A stretch of 64,000 nt of DNA from Polaromonas sp. Its GTDB lineage: Bacteria; Pseudomonadota; Gammaproteobacteria; Burkholderiales; Burkholderiaceae_C. Location: NCBI GenBank assembly GCA_030654695.1, contig JAURWY010000017.1, forward strand, positions 232,364 through 296,363. Direction: 5' to 3'. Below are positions 1-10,029 of this stretch, in pieces (position 1 is the stretch's first letter; each line of letters opens with the position of its first letter). Position numbers and translations under genes: made by a program. The notes under the pieces were generated by a model. That model was not told the DNA's origin. It did not search any database and worked only from the letters and a program-made list of their open reading frames with translations.

Positions 1-1
1 G

Positions 2-1171
2 GGTGACGCGATGGCGGTAACCATCTGGGGCACAGCGTCAAGCTGGACCTTGACCGCACTACCGCTCTTCATCTGGATGGGCGAGATTCTTTTTCGCACG
101 CGTTTGTCGCAAGACATGTTCAAAGGTCTTTCACCCTGGATGCAGGCGCTGCCCGGCAGGTTGCTGCACACCAACGTGGTGGGCTGCACCATCTTTGCGG
201 CGGTCTCTGGTTCCAGTGCGGCTACGTGCGCCACCATCGGCAAGATGTCGCTGCCCGAGCTGAAACGCCGTGGCTACCCGGAACACATGATCGTCGGCAC
301 GCTGGCGGGTGCCAGTACGCTGGGTCTGTTGATTCCGCCATCGATCATCATGATTGTTTACGGCGTGGCAGCCGAAGTCTCGATCGCCAAGCTGTTCATC
401 GCGGGTGTCTTTCCCGGCTTGCTGCTGGCCTGTCTTTTTTCAGGCTACATCGCCCTATGGGCGCTGCGCAACCCAGAGCAGATTCCCCCGGCGGACGAAA
501 AAACCACCTTCGTGGAAAAGCTGAGCGCCTCGCGCGCGCTGTTTCCGGTGATCTCGCTGATCGCCGCAGTGCTCGGCTCGATCTACGCCGGTATCGCCAC
601 CGCCACGGAAGCAGCTGCCGTCGGCGTGCTGGGCGCGCTGGTCATTTCGACGCTGCAAGGCTCCATGAGCTGGGCCACCTTCAAAGACTCTTTGATGGGC
701 GCCACGCGGCTGTATTGCATGATCGCGCTGATCCTTGCGGGCGCCGCCTTCTTGACGCTGTCGATGGGCTACATCGGCCTGCCACGACACTTGGCCGAAT
801 GGATTGTGTCGCTGAACCTGAGTCAGGGACAACTGATTTTGGCGCTGACCCTTTTCTTTATCTTGCTGGGCTGCTTTCTAGATGGCATCTCCATGGTCGT
901 GCTGACCATGGGCGTGCTCATGCCGACCATTCAAGCCGCCGGCATTGACCCGATCTGGTTTGGTATTTTTGTGGTGCTGGTGGTCGAGATGGCGCAAATC
1001 ACACCGCCGGTTGGCTTCAACCTGTTTGTGCTGCAAAGCATGACGGGCAAAGAACTGCCGTGGATCGCCAAGGTCACGCTGCCCATGTTCTTGCTGATGT
1101 GCCTTGCCGCCGTGCTCATCTATGTGTTTCCCGGTATCGCTACGTGGCTGCCCACGCACATGAGCACCTGA
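2..1171 (+). CDS. TRAP transporter large permease, DctM family (5' truncated)
   Basis: Membrane subunit of a tripartite ATP-independent periplasmic transporter, which imports carboxylates with a sodium or proton gradient. The frame is open from the window edge. The 386 residues after the first visible ATG (position 11) cover most of a DctM protein of about 430 residues, so roughly 45 N-terminal residues are missing. Seen: many hydrophobic helices, the family stretch [20 protein letters not shown], the [14 protein letters not shown] helix, and a C-terminal half with [17 protein letters not shown], all typical of the DctM (PF06808) fold. Its TGA shares bases with the crcB start. The partner binding protein and small permease must lie to the left, outside the window, so the substrate is unknown. 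Confidence 0.93.
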   Translation, partial: GDAMAVTIWGTASSWTLTALPLFIWMGEILFRTRLSQDMFKGLSPWMQALPGRLLHTNVVGCTIFAAVSGSSAATCATIGKMSLPELKRRGYPEHMIVGTLAGASTLGLLIPPSIIMIVYGVAAEVSIAKLFIAGVFPGLLLACLFSGYIALWALRNPEQIPPADEKTTFVEKLSASRALFPVISLIAAVLGSIYAGIATATEAAAVGVLGALVISTLQGSMSWATFKDSLMGATRLYCMIALILAGAAFLTLSMGYIGLPRHLAEWIVSLNLSQGQLILALTLFFILLGCFLDGISMVVLTMGVLMPTIQAAGIDPIWFGIFVVLVVEMAQITPPVGFNLFVLQSMTGKELPWIAKVTLPMFLLMCLAAVLIYVFPGIATWLPTHMST

Positions 1172-1557
1172 TGCTGCCGGTCCTAGCCATCAGCATTGGG
1201 GCATCTGTCGGCGCTTTGGCGCGCTGGGGTTTGGGCCTGTGGCTGTCGCCCAGCGGCTTGCTGCCGTGGGGCACGCTGGCGGCCAACCTGATTGGCGGCT
1301 ACTTGATTGGCGTGGCCATTGCGCTGTTCCAGGCTATGCCGCAGCTCGACCCGATCTGGCGCTTGCTGCTCATCACCGGCTTCTTGGGCGGCCTGACCAC
1401 CTTTTCGTCTTTCTCCGCAGAAGTGGTCAACTTTTTGATGGCTGAACGCTACGGTTTAGCGCTGCTGACGGCAGGCCTGCACGTGCTCGGTTCGCTAGTC
1501 ATGACGGTGTTGGGCATGAAGAGTCTGGGACTGTTTCTGGCGACTCGGATTCACTGA
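1171..1557 (+). CDS. crcB: Fluoride ion channel CrcB (Fluc)
   Basis: Small dual-topology membrane protein that exports fluoride and protects against fluoride toxicity. The start ATG at 1171 overlaps the TGA of the TRAP permease (TGATG), which fixes the start and implies translational coupling. The 128-residue product has four hydrophobic helices and the family signatures GALARWGLG near the N-terminus, [14 protein letters not shown], and [15 protein letters not shown] (the pore-lining TTFSSF motif). Length matches the family (about 125). I saw no fluoride riboswitch in front of it, as expected for a coupled downstream gene. Confidence 0.95.
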   Translation: MLPVLAISIGASVGALARWGLGLWLSPSGLLPWGTLAANLIGGYLIGVAIALFQAMPQLDPIWRLLLITGFLGGLTTFSSFSAEVVNFLMAERYGLALLTAGLHVLGSLVMTVLGMKSLGLFLATRIH

Positions 1558-1578
1558 AAAAGCATTTAGCCAAATGCT

Positions 1579-2661
1579 TCAGCGCTTGATGCCGCAGACC
1601 AGTTCGCCCGGGTCGTTGTGCTGCACCGCGCGTTCGTTCTTGGCCTGCGCCACTTCCATGTCGCGTGGCAGCACCACGCCGTTTTTCACAGCAAGCACTT
1701 CGGCCATCACGCTGACAGCGATCTCGGACGGTGTTTTGCTGCCGATGTAAATGCCGATCGGGCCACGCAGGCGCTGCAAGGTGGCGTCGCTCAGACCGAA
1801 GTGTTCGGCCATGCGCTGATGACGTGCGTCGTTGTTGCGCCGCGAACCAATCGCCCCGATGTAAAACGCATCGGTTTCCAACGCTTCGAGCAGCGCCAAA
1901 TCGTCTAGCTTGGGGTCGTGTGTGAGCGCAATCACGCAGCTGCGGCGGTCCGGTTTGAAGGCCGTGACAACGTCGTCAGGCATCTCACTCAGCACCTTGG
2001 CACCGGGCACCGACCACGCGCTGCGGTATTCCTCGCGCGGGTCGCAGACGGTCACGGCAAAGCCGCTGAACAGCGCCATGGTGGCGAGGTATTCGGTGAG
2101 TTGACCGGCACCAATCAGCAGCATGCGGTATTCGGGGCCGAAGGTGTTGACGAGGTCGCTGGCCGACACGCTGAGCTCAGCCGGTGCTGCGCTCGTGGTC
2201 AGGGTCACGGTACCGTCTTTCAAGCTCACTTGCCGCTGCATCAGTTGCCCGGATTCAAGCGCTGTCACCAAACGAGCCAAGTCGGCGGCGCTCGGATCAA
2301 ACTCCAGCAGCAACTCCAACGTGCCGCCGCAGGGCAGACCAAAGCGGTGGGCTTCGTCTGCGCTGACGCCGTATTTGATAAAAGCCGGTGGTCCAGAAGG
2401 AATTGTTTTGGCTTCGACCGCAGCGCTAGCCGGTTGCGCTGCCGCAGCGTAGGCCTGCGTGTATTGGTAGATCAGGTCGTCCTCAATACAACCGCCAGAC
2501 ACCGAACCGACCACCGCGCCGTCTTCGCACAGCGCCATGATCGAGCCGACCGGCCTAGGTGACGATCCCCACGTGCGCACCACCGTGGCGAGCAAAGCGC
2601 GCTTGCCAGATTGACGCCAATCGCGCAGGGTGCGGAGCACCATCACATCTAAATTTTCCAT
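1579..2661 (-). CDS. XdhC/CoxI-family molybdenum hydroxylase maturation protein
   Basis: Last gene of the cox operon. Proteins of this family bind molybdenum cofactor and help load or sulfurate it in xanthine dehydrogenase and CO dehydrogenase-type enzymes. The 360 residues show an N-terminal XdhC/CoxI domain (RALLATVVRTWGSSPRPVGS, then GSVSGGCIEDDL, roughly residues 10-80) and a C-terminal Rossmann-like domain (LLIGAGQLTEYLATMALFSG near 190; IGAIGSRRNNDARHQRM near 280). The ATG at 2661 has AGAGAG about 9 bases upstream. It follows coxG by 35 bases on the same strand. By position it is the coxF/coxI equivalent. Specificity for this Cox enzyme is inferred from context. Confidence 0.9.
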   Translation of the reverse strand: MENLDVMVLRTLRDWRQSGKRALLATVVRTWGSSPRPVGSIMALCEDGAVVGSVSGGCIEDDLIYQYTQAYAAAAQPASAAVEAKTIPSGPPAFIKYGVSADEAHRFGLPCGGTLELLLEFDPSAADLARLVTALESGQLMQRQVSLKDGTVTLTTSAAPAELSVSASDLVNTFGPEYRMLLIGAGQLTEYLATMALFSGFAVTVCDPREEYRSAWSVPGAKVLSEMPDDVVTAFKPDRRSCVIALTHDPKLDDLALLEALETDAFYIGAIGSRRNNDARHQRMAEHFGLSDATLQRLRGPIGIYIGSKTPSEIAVSVMAEVLAVKNGVVLPRDMEVAQAKNERAVQHNDPGELVCGIKR

Positions 2662-2696
2662 GGCAGGACTCTCTTACCTTTTCAATTTTCAGCTTG

Positions 2697-3320
2697 TCAG
2701 TTGGCCAGCCAGTAGGACACGGCCAAAATGACGGAAGCGCCCAGCATCCAAATCCACCTTGGGATGCCGGCGATAGCGGTGCTGTCACCAGACGCCATTT
2801 TGGCGTCGGCTTTCGTCGTCGTTGGGGCGTCAGCGGAAGCGTTTGCGGCAGCGTCGCGTGCGGCATAGGCTTCAGGGTGTTGCTTTTGCATCTCGAGGTC
2901 AAAGCGTTTGAAAAAATCTTCGGCCATGGATTTGGCCGCGCCGTCGATCAGCCGTTGGCCGAGTTGCGCGACCTTGCCGCCGACCGAGGCTTGCACGCTG
3001 TAAGCCAACTCGCAGCCGGTGTCGTTGGGTGTCAGCACCACGGCGGCGCTGCCTTTGCCGAAACCAGCCGGGCCGCCCTGCCCTTCAAAGGTGAGCTTGT
3101 AACTGACCGGCGGCTGGATGTCGCTGAGTTCAATATTGCCTTTGAACTTGGCCGACACCGGGCCGATTTTCAGGGCCATGCCGATGGCGTATTGGTTTTC
3201 GCCGCTGGCTTCGACCTTGTCGCAGCCGGGAATGCAGACTTTGAGAACGGCCGGATCATTGAGTGCATCCCAAGCTTGTTGCTGGGTGACGGCGAGTTGC
3301 CGGCTGGCTTGCATTTCCAT
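2697..3320 (-). CDS. coxG: CoxG, CO dehydrogenase subunit G family (SRPBCC fold) with C-terminal membrane anchor
   Basis: CoxG proteins are START/SRPBCC-fold proteins thought to recruit Cox enzymes to the inner membrane and, in some bacteria, to deliver menaquinone. The product has 207 residues. Residues 1-145 match the CoxG domain (AWDALNDPAVLKVCIPGCD, FKGNIELSDI, GQGGPAGFGKGSAAV). An alanine/threonine-rich linker follows, then one C-terminal hydrophobic helix (IPRWIWMLGASVILAVSYW). The tail helix supports membrane anchoring of the Cox complex. It lies between coxE and xdhC in the operon. Confidence 0.92.
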   Translation of the reverse strand: MEMQASRQLAVTQQQAWDALNDPAVLKVCIPGCDKVEASGENQYAIGMALKIGPVSAKFKGNIELSDIQPPVSYKLTFEGQGGPAGFGKGSAAVVLTPNDTGCELAYSVQASVGGKVAQLGQRLIDGAAKSMAEDFFKRFDLEMQKQHPEAYAARDAAANASADAPTTTKADAKMASGDSTAIAGIPRWIWMLGASVILAVSYWLAN

Positions 3321-3387
3321 GGGGTCTTCTTTCTTTTTTAGGACGATTCACAACGATATTGTCAGCGCAGTTTCAAGTCCGTGTGGG

Positions 3388-4575
3388 TCATCGGTTTTTC
3401 ATCAATGCCGCCAAGCTGGCCGCCAGTTCTTCAAGCCGGCTCAGGTTGTGCACAGCCAACATACCGTCAGCGTGGCGGTGCAGCACCGACGCACCGCGCG
3501 CCAGCGGCGCATAACCATCAAAGCGCAGCAAGGGATTGAGCCACAGCAGACACCGGCTGCGGCGGCGCAGCCAAGCCAGTTCACGGTCGAGCTCAGCGGG
3601 TTCACCCGTGTCCAGCCCGTCTGTGATGATGAGCACCACCGTGCGCCTGCCGACCAACCTGCGCGCGTGCTGCAGTCGCAAACTGGCCAGCGACACACCG
3701 AGCTGCGTGCCGCCCGCAAAGTCTTCAATGGCAGCGCTCGCACGTTTCAGCATCAGGTCGGTGTCGGCCACTTCAAAACACGGGCTCAGGTCGGTCAGGC
3801 CGATGCCAAAGGCGAACACATCACGCTGCGGATGTCGCCGCGTGGCCGCATGCAAAAACGCCAGCAACAGCCGCGCATAACGCTCCATCGAACCCGACAC
3901 ATCGACCAAAATCAACAAGGGCAAGGCTTGCTGCCGCCGCTTGAGTCGCGGCAAATGCATCAGCTCGCCGCCGGTGCGCGCAGCGTGGTGCATGACGCCC
4001 GGCCAATGAATGCGCGGACCGTCTGAGGCGGGCCGACTGCGGCGCGAAGAAAATTCGGGCAAGGGCAATTTGATGTCGCGCGCCAGCCGTTCGACCAGCC
4101 GGTATTCAGTGGCGGACAAGGAATTGAAATCGGCATGCTGCAAGCGTTGAATGTCACTGGCCGTCATGGCCGCGTCAAACTCGACTTTTTGGTCTTCGGT
4201 GCTGGGCTTGGCTTGCTGCCCAAAGCTTTGCTGCGGTGCCAGTGCCTCGCGCACGCGCGGCCGACGTCGGCTTGGTTCGGCCTTGCCTTCTGCGCTGGGC
4301 AGCAATTGCGCCAACAACTTGTTGGCCATTTTGGGGTCTTGAAAGTAAACCTCAAACAACTCCCGAAAGACCAAGCGGTCTTGCTCGCGGCTGATCATGA
4401 CGGCTTCAAAGGCGGCGCTCAGGTCGGCTTTTTCGCTGAGGCCAACCGCCAGTGCGGCTTCTTTGGCCAGCGCAATTCGGCTGCTGTCGATCTTGACGCC
4501 GGCACGCCGCAAGGCCCGGCCAAAACCGGCGATGTTGTCAGCCAACTTGCCACTGCGGGCGTCACCTAAACGCAT
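3388..4575 (-). CDS. coxE: CoxE, von Willebrand factor type A domain protein
   Basis: VWA-domain partner of the MoxR-type ATPase CoxD. In Oligotropha CoxD and CoxE work together in maturing the metal centre of CO dehydrogenase. The 395-residue protein has an N-terminal helical region and a C-terminal VWA domain with the metal-ion-dependent adhesion motif DVSGS (in LILVDVSGSMERYARLL) and the later FAGGTQLGVSL and IITDGLD elements. It starts with ATG at 4575, 45 bases after coxD, and is followed by coxG. Confidence 0.92.
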   Translation of the reverse strand: MRLGDARSGKLADNIAGFGRALRRAGVKIDSSRIALAKEAALAVGLSEKADLSAAFEAVMISREQDRLVFRELFEVYFQDPKMANKLLAQLLPSAEGKAEPSRRRPRVREALAPQQSFGQQAKPSTEDQKVEFDAAMTASDIQRLQHADFNSLSATEYRLVERLARDIKLPLPEFSSRRSRPASDGPRIHWPGVMHHAARTGGELMHLPRLKRRQQALPLLILVDVSGSMERYARLLLAFLHAATRRHPQRDVFAFGIGLTDLSPCFEVADTDLMLKRASAAIEDFAGGTQLGVSLASLRLQHARRLVGRRTVVLIITDGLDTGEPAELDRELAWLRRRSRCLLWLNPLLRFDGYAPLARGASVLHRHADGMLAVHNLSRLEELAASLAALMKNR

Positions 4576-4620
4576 GGCAATGAGTCACCAAAGACTCCGT
4601 CGCAGCTTGCTGCACAGACA

Positions 4621-5544
4621 TCATTCAGTCTCTGTCGCCTCAGCCGGCTTGAGCAACTCCACCGCGAGTTCGTGCGTCAAGGCCGCTACGTCTTCGCGTT
4701 GTTTGAACAAAATGCCGGCTGTGTCAGCGACCACTTCAGGGTCGACCACCAGCGTGTCCAGCGCCACCAATGCTTTGGCCCACTCAACGCTCTCGGCAAT
4801 GCCGGGCGCGCGCTGAAAAGCGTTGCCAAAGGGCGAGTTCCGCAGCCGGTCGACAAACTGCGCCACCTGCGCCGTCAGCTCTGCGCTGGCCTCTGGCACT
4901 TGCGCCCGAACAATCGCCAGCTCGCGGTCGCGGTCGGGGTAGTCCAGCCAGTGATACAGGCAACGGCGCTTCACCGCGTCGTTGAGTTCACGGGTGCGGT
5001 TGCTGGTGAGAATCGTCACCGGTGTGATTTCCGCGCGGATGGTGCCCAGCTCTGGGATGCTGACTTGGTATTCACCGAGGTATTCCAGCAAGAAGGCTTC
5101 AAAGGGTTCGTCTGCGCGGTCGACTTCGTCGATCAACAAGACCGCACCGGGCGCTGGCGTTTGCAGCGCTTGGAGCAGCGGCCGACGAATCAGGTAGCGG
5201 CCTTGGTAAACCTCACGCTCAACGTCACTCACATCTCCACGCCCTTCAGCGGCGCGCATGTGCAGCAGCTGCGCAGCGTAGTTCCATTCGTAAAGCGCTT
5301 CGCGCTGCTCCAGCCCGTCATAGCATTGCAAGCGAATCAGCTCGCGCTGCAGCGCGATCGACAAAGCCTTGGCCAGCTCAGTTTTGCCGACGCCGGGCTC
5401 ACCTTCGAGCAGCAGCGGGCGCTGCAAACGCAGTGCCAAAAAAACGGCCGTGGCCAAACGCCGGTCCGCAAAATAACCCGCCGCTTGCAGGGCTTCGGTC
5501 AGTGCGTCAATGCTGGGGAACAGTGTTTTCAATCGTGTTTTCAA
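4621..5544 (-). CDS. coxD: CoxD, MoxR-family AAA+ ATPase
   Basis: AAA+ chaperone-like ATPase that works with CoxE in assembling the molybdenum enzyme. In the 307 residues the Walker A motif GEPGVGKTEL (near residue 50), Walker B VLLIDEVDRAD, sensor TSNRTRELNDAVKRRCLYHW and the winged C-terminal part of MoxR ATPases are all present. The first codon is TTG at 5544, overlapping the coxM stop in the arrangement TTGA. No ATG occurs before the ATP-binding domain, so a TTG start is accepted (a second in-frame TTG lies at 5532). Confidence 0.93.
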   Translation of the reverse strand: MKTRLKTLFPSIDALTEALQAAGYFADRRLATAVFLALRLQRPLLLEGEPGVGKTELAKALSIALQRELIRLQCYDGLEQREALYEWNYAAQLLHMRAAEGRGDVSDVEREVYQGRYLIRRPLLQALQTPAPGAVLLIDEVDRADEPFEAFLLEYLGEYQVSIPELGTIRAEITPVTILTSNRTRELNDAVKRRCLYHWLDYPDRDRELAIVRAQVPEASAELTAQVAQFVDRLRNSPFGNAFQRAPGIAESVEWAKALVALDTLVVDPEVVADTAGILFKQREDVAALTHELAVELLKPAEATETE

Positions 5545-6332
5545 GCCAGTGCTTTGGTCACGCCGCGTTGGGTTTGCACGCTGATGAGGTTGGCACGGTA
5601 AACCGCTGTGGCGTGAATGTCGCTGTTGAGTTCAGAAGCATCGATCTTGACTGCGGCAGCGGCCTCGGGCGTGAAGCTTTTCGACAAGGCGGCTTCTAAG
5701 CCGCTGTGCCGGAAAACACCGTTGGCCGCACCGGTGACGGCCACGCGCACACCCGCGTCGAACTGCGCAAGAAAGACGCCGACCATGGCAAAGCGCGAGG
5801 CTGGCTGTTTGAACTTCATGTAAGCCGCACGCTTAGCAATCGGGAAGCTGATCGCGGTGATCAACTCGCCTTCTTCAAGTGCGGTGGCAAACATGCCTTG
5901 AAAAAAGTCGTCCGCAGCGATCTTGCGGCTGGTGGTGTGGATGGTCGCGCCCAAGGCCAACACCGCGCTGGGGTAGCAAGCAGCAGGGTCGTTGTTGGCG
6001 ACTGAGCCGCCCAAGGTGCCCATCGCCCGCACTTGGCGGTCGCCAATGTTGGCGGCCAAGTCGGCCAGCGCTGGCAGCGCCCCCTTGAGCTCGGCATGGT
6101 TAGCAACGTCGATGTGGCGCGTCATGGCACCGATGACAAAGGCATTGCCTTCGCGGCAAATGCCGACGAGCTCTTGGATGCCGCTCAGGTCAGCGACTTG
6201 TTCGGGGCTCGACAAACGGAGCTTCATGGAAGCCAACATGGTTTGACCGCCGGCCAGGGGCTTGGCGCCCGCAGCGGCGAGACGTGTGGCATCTGCCAAG
6301 GTGCTGGGTCGTTCCAGGGTAAATGCGTACAT
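5541..6332 (-). CDS. coxM: CoxM, FAD-binding medium subunit of a CO dehydrogenase-like molybdenum hydroxylase
   Basis: Flavoprotein subunit that receives electrons from the iron-sulfur subunit CoxS. In the 263 residues the two FAD pyrophosphate-binding stretches of the family are seen: AGGQTMLASMKLRL near residue 27 and GTLGGSVANNDPAACYP near residue 105. Length is close to the 260-290 expected. It is located after coxL and overlaps the start of coxD. The gene order S-L-M differs from the M-S-L order of classical form I CO dehydrogenase operons and fits form II operons. Confidence 0.94.
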   Translation of the reverse strand: MYAFTLERPSTLADATRLAAAGAKPLAGGQTMLASMKLRLSSPEQVADLSGIQELVGICREGNAFVIGAMTRHIDVANHAELKGALPALADLAANIGDRQVRAMGTLGGSVANNDPAACYPSAVLALGATIHTTSRKIAADDFFQGMFATALEEGELITAISFPIAKRAAYMKFKQPASRFAMVGVFLAQFDAGVRVAVTGAANGVFRHSGLEAALSKSFTPEAAAAVKIDASELNSDIHATAVYRANLISVQTQRGVTKALA

Positions 6333-6381
6333 AAATTTCCTTGAGAATTCTTGAAAGGCTTAAAACTTAAAGCGGGGGCGT

Positions 6382-8757
6382 TTATTTTTTGGCCGCTTGA
6401 ATAGCCGACCAAACGCGGGCCGACGAGGCCGGCATGTCGAAGTCGGTCACGCCCAGCGGCCGCAGTGCGTCCAGCACGGCGTTGATGACGGCTGGCGGCG
6501 ACCCGATGGCCCCGGCCTCGCCGCAACCTTTGGCGCCCAAGGGGTTGTGGCTGCAAGGCGTGCACAGCGTGTCTAGCTTGAAGTTGGGCATGTCGTCAGC
6601 GCGTGGCATGGCGTAGTCCATCAGGGAGCCGGTCAACAACTGGCCGGTCTCTTCGTCGTAGACGCAGTTTTCCATCAGCGCCTGGCCAATGCCCTGCACC
6701 AGTCCGCCGTGCACCTGGCCTTCCACAATCATCGGGTTGATGATGTTGCCGAAGTCATCGACGGCGGTGAAGCTGTCGACCTTGACGGTGCCGGTTTGCG
6801 GGTCGATTTCAACTTCGCAAATGTACGTACCGGCCGGAAAGGTGAAGTTGGTCGGGTCGTAAAAAGCGGTTTCGTTCAGGCCGGGCTCTAACTTGTCGAG
6901 CGGGTAGTTGTGCGGTACATAAGCCGTCAATGCGACTTGGCCAAAGCTGACTTTTTTGTCCGTGCCTTTGATGGTGAATTCGCCGTTGGCAAACTCGACG
7001 TCAGCGTCGCTGGCTTCCATCAGGTGCGCGGCAATTTTCTTGGCCTTGGTCTCGATTTTATCGAGCGCCTTCATGATGGCCGTGCCGCCCACCGACATCG
7101 AGCGCGAGCCGTACGTGCCCATGCCAAAAGGCACGCGGCCGGTGTCGCCGTGAACGATGTCAACCGCGTCAACCGAGATGCCGAGACGCGCCGCTACCAC
7201 TTGCGCAAAGGTGGTTTCGTGGCCTTGGCCGTGGCTGTGGGAACCGGTGAACACCGTCACGCTGCCGGTCGGGTGCACGCGCACCTCGCCGCATTCAAAC
7301 AAGCCCGCACGCGCACCGAGTGCACCGGCGATGTTGCTGGGCGCCAAGCCGCACGCTTCGATGTAGCAGGAGTAACCGATGCCACGCAGCAAGCCTTTGG
7401 CGGCTGATGCGGTTTTGCGTTGCTCAAAGGTATTGACCTCGGCCAGTTCGTTGCCGCGTTTGAGTAAGCCATGAAAGTCGCCAACGTCGTATTGCAGCGC
7501 CACCGGCGTTTGGTACGGAAACTGGGTGATGAAGTTGCGACGGCGGATCTCGTCTTGCGACAACCCCATGTCCCAGCCGCAACGCGACACCAGCCGCTCC
7601 AGCAAATAGGTGGCTTCCGGGCGACCGGCGCCGCGGTAAGCGTCCACCGGTGCAGTGTTGGTGAACCACGCGTCAACCTCGACATAGACCTGCGGCGTGC
7701 TGTACTGGCCAGCCAACAAAGTGGCATAAAGAATCGTCGGAATGGCGGGCGCAAAAGTCGACAAATACGCGCCCATGTTGGCGTCGGTATGGACCCGCAT
7801 GGCTAAGAATTTACCGTCTTTGTCCATCGCCATTTCAGCGTGGCTTGAATGGTCGCGGCCGTGCGCGTCGCTCAAAAAAGCTTCGCTGCGGTCAGCCGTC
7901 CACTTGATGGGCCGATTCAGTTTTTTCGAGGCCCAAGTCAGGCAGACGTCTTCAGCGTAGAGGTAAATTTTCGAGCCAAAACCACCGCCGACGTCAGGCG
8001 CAATCACACGCACTTTGTGCTCGGGCAGACCCATCACAAAGGCAGTGAGCAAGAGCCGTTCAACGTGCGGGTTTTGGTTAGACACATACAAGGTGTAGTC
8101 GTCGGTGGCGCGGCTGTAGTGGCCAATCACGGCGCGGGGTTCCATCGCGTTGGGAATCAAGCGGTTGTTAGTCAAATCCAACTTAGTGACATGCGCGGCA
8201 TTGGCAAACGCGGCGTCTACTTGCGCCTTGTCGCCAATCGCCCATTTGTAGCAATGGTTGTCGGGTGCTGCGTCGTGCAGCGCTGCGGCCTTGGCGGCGG
8301 CGGTCACGTTGACCACCGCGCTCAACACCTCGTAGTCGACCTCGACCAACTCGGCGGCGTTTTTGGCTTGCTCTAAAGTTTCGGCGACCACCATCGCCAC
8401 GTGGTCTCCGACGTAGCGCACTTTGTCTAAAGCGAGGATCGGGTGCGGCGGCTCTTTCATGGGTGAGCCGTCGGTGCTGGTGATCAGCCAGCCGCAAGGC
8501 AAGCCGTTGATCTTGGCATCCGCCACGTCTTGACCGACCAGCACACCGACCACGCCAGGCGCAGCCTTGGCGGCGCGTGTGTCCACGCTCTTGATACGCG
8601 CATGCGCATGCGGTGAGCGCACGAACACGGCGTAAGTCTGGTTGGCGATGTTGATGTCGTCGGTGTACTGGCCGCCACCGGTCAGGAAGCGGTAGTCTTC
8701 TTTGCGACGAATGGAAGCGCCAATGTTGGGCAGGTTGACGAAGTCGGATGCACCCAT
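6382..8757 (-). CDS. coxL: CoxL, molybdopterin large subunit, form II CO dehydrogenase-like
   Basis: Catalytic subunit of a molybdenum hydroxylase; 791 residues. The active-site loop at residues 373-379 is AYRGAGR, the signature of form II (BMS-type) enzymes. Form I CO dehydrogenases carry AYxCSFR with the copper-binding cysteine, which is absent here. Other cofactor-binding elements include [10 protein letters not shown] near 255, [17 protein letters not shown], and the catalytic glutamate in [13 protein letters not shown] near the C-terminus. The ATG at 8757 has GGAG nine bases upstream. Known: form II enzymes have low or undemonstrated CO oxidation and may act on other aldehydes or heterocycles. 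The physiological substrate is therefore open. Confidence 0.95.
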   Translation of the reverse strand: MGASDFVNLPNIGASIRRKEDYRFLTGGGQYTDDINIANQTYAVFVRSPHAHARIKSVDTRAAKAAPGVVGVLVGQDVADAKINGLPCGWLITSTDGSPMKEPPHPILALDKVRYVGDHVAMVVAETLEQAKNAAELVEVDYEVLSAVVNVTAAAKAAALHDAAPDNHCYKWAIGDKAQVDAAFANAAHVTKLDLTNNRLIPNAMEPRAVIGHYSRATDDYTLYVSNQNPHVERLLLTAFVMGLPEHKVRVIAPDVGGGFGSKIYLYAEDVCLTWASKKLNRPIKWTADRSEAFLSDAHGRDHSSHAEMAMDKDGKFLAMRVHTDANMGAYLSTFAPAIPTILYATLLAGQYSTPQVYVEVDAWFTNTAPVDAYRGAGRPEATYLLERLVSRCGWDMGLSQDEIRRRNFITQFPYQTPVALQYDVGDFHGLLKRGNELAEVNTFEQRKTASAAKGLLRGIGYSCYIEACGLAPSNIAGALGARAGLFECGEVRVHPTGSVTVFTGSHSHGQGHETTFAQVVAARLGISVDAVDIVHGDTGRVPFGMGTYGSRSMSVGGTAIMKALDKIETKAKKIAAHLMEASDADVEFANGEFTIKGTDKKVSFGQVALTAYVPHNYPLDKLEPGLNETAFYDPTNFTFPAGTYICEVEIDPQTGTVKVDSFTAVDDFGNIINPMIVEGQVHGGLVQGIGQALMENCVYDEETGQLLTGSLMDYAMPRADDMPNFKLDTLCTPCSHNPLGAKGCGEAGAIGSPPAVINAVLDALRPLGVTDFDMPASSARVWSAIQAAKK

Positions 8758-8784
8758 GGGATTACTCCAGAAAAAATATCAAAC

Positions 8785-9255
8785 TTAGACTGCCGCCATG
8801 GCAGCAGCGCCTTGCTGCACCGCTTTGACGATGTTTTGGTAACCAGTGCAGCGGCAGATGTTGCCCTCTAGCAGTTCACGAATTTCGACGTCGCTGGCTT
8901 TTGGATGGTTTTTGCACAAGTCCACCGCGCTCATGACCATGCCGGGCGTGCAAAAGCCGCACTGCAAACCGTGGCAATCTTTGAATGCCGCCTGCATCGG
9001 GTGCATGGTGCCGTCTGCCGCCGCCAAGCCTTCGATGGTGGTGATCTCTGCGCCCGCAGCCTGCGCGGCCAGCATGTTGCAAGACTTCACCGCGCGACCA
9101 TTCAGGATGACCGTGCAGGCGCCGCATTGCGCGGTGTCGCAGCCGACATGGGTGCCAGTGAGTTTGAGTTGCTCGCGCAGCACTTGCACCAGCAGCGTGT
9201 TGGGCGGCGTCTCAACGCTCTGCGCTTTGCCGTTGACTTTGAATTGAACTTGCAT
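8785..9255 (-). CDS. coxS: CoxS, [2Fe-2S] small subunit of the CO dehydrogenase-like enzyme
   Basis: First gene of the cox operon. Its two [2Fe-2S] clusters pass electrons from the molybdenum site to FAD. The start at 9255 is chosen because GGAG lies about 9 bases upstream and the protein then begins MQVQFKVNG like its family; a longer reading adds 39 unrelated residues. In the 156 residues the plant-type ferredoxin cysteines are in [16 protein letters not shown] and the following SC, and the helical cluster cysteines in CGFCTPGM and CRCTGY. Confidence 0.95.
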   Translation of the reverse strand: MQVQFKVNGKAQSVETPPNTLLVQVLREQLKLTGTHVGCDTAQCGACTVILNGRAVKSCNMLAAQAAGAEITTIEGLAAADGTMHPMQAAFKDCHGLQCGFCTPGMVMSAVDLCKNHPKASDVEIRELLEGNICRCTGYQNIVKAVQQGAAAMAAV

Positions 9256-9344
9256 CGACTTAACTCCGTGTTTGAAAAGCGGTTTTTTTGGGCGAAGAAA
9301 AAAAGCCCGAAAAGCTATTGTTGAAGCACACCGCGTTCTAGTGT

Positions 9345-9360
9345 CTAGGTTAAACCCTAG
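9345..9360. promoter_or_regulatory. Inverted repeat upstream of the cox operon
   Basis: CTAGG and CCTAG are separated by six A/T-rich bases, about 90 bases before the coxS start. The position suits an activator or repressor site for the operon, but no regulator gene is adjacent and the half-sites are short. Confidence 0.3.
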
Positions 9361-9414
9361 TGAGATTGACAATCCTACGGTAAATTTAAATAAAAGAACC
9401 GTCTACAACAGTGC

Positions 9415-9446
9415 GCGGAGCGCCAAGCTCAGCCTTGGCGCTCCGC
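9415..9446. terminator. Stem-loop downstream of the copper chaperone gene
   Basis: A perfect 13-bp inverted repeat (GCGGAGCGCCAAG against its complement, 6-base loop) begins about 10 bases after the copper chaperone stop codon. There is no T run on the minus strand, so it may be a transcript-end stabiliser or a factor-dependent terminator rather than a classical intrinsic one. Confidence 0.5.
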
Positions 9447-9456
9447 CCTGACTCAA

Positions 9457-9954
9457 TCAATGCTTGTGGTCGTTTTTCATCTCAGCCTTAGGCCCCGGCG
9501 CGACCGCCGCGACCGGCACTGTCAATTCCAGTTGACTGTCGACGCCCGCCGCATTTTTAAAGCGCAAGGTCACCGGCACGGTGCTGTCTTTCAACAGGGG
9601 GGCCTTCAGGTCCATCAACATCAGGTGATAGCTGCCGGGCTTGAGCTGTACGGTCTTGCCAGCAGGCAGTTCCAATGCTGGGATGGCGCGCATTTTCATG
9701 ACGTCGCCGTCCATTTTCATTTCATGCACTTCAGCCACGCCAGCCACCGGCGACGAGACACCAACCAGACGCGTGCCTTGGGCCGCCGTGATGTTCATGA
9801 AAGCACCCGTGCCTTTTTGGCCCTGCACGGTCGCGCGCGCCCACGCATTGTCAACTTTGACGGCCGCTGGCTGCGCCGATGCCAAGCTGGCCGCCAGCCA
9901 CAGGCTAGAGAAAAAAAGCGTTCGAGCAATGGGAAAACGAGTGGGGATAAACAT
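9457..9954 (-). CDS. PCu(A)C-type periplasmic copper chaperone
   Basis: Exported copper(I) chaperone that donates copper, typically to the CuA centre of cytochrome c oxidase. The start at 9954 is preceded by AAGG and gives a clear signal peptide (residues 1 to about 27, ending SLASAQPAA). A longer reading upstream lacks such a start. The mature part carries the family copper ligands in the HxM...M...HxM pattern: HEMKM near residue 85, a second methionine ten residues later, and HLMLM near 120. The C-terminus ends with a short His-rich tail (NDHKH). 165 residues, usual length. Confidence 0.92.
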   Translation of the reverse strand: MFIPTRFPIARTLFFSSLWLAASLASAQPAAVKVDNAWARATVQGQKGTGAFMNITAAQGTRLVGVSSPVAGVAEVHEMKMDGDVMKMRAIPALELPAGKTVQLKPGSYHLMLMDLKAPLLKDSTVPVTLRFKNAAGVDSQLELTVPVAAVAPGPKAEMKNDHKH

Positions 9955-10029
9955 AAAGAACCTTGAGAAATTAGAAACCGAAAAATGAAAATTGAGCAAC
10001 TGACAGGGCTCATTGAACGAACTAAATTC

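Noticed and set aside
1060..1170. Fluoride riboswitch or longer start before crcB
   Set aside because: The region is coding sequence of the TRAP permease; the overlapping ATG at 1171 begins the conserved CrcB protein.
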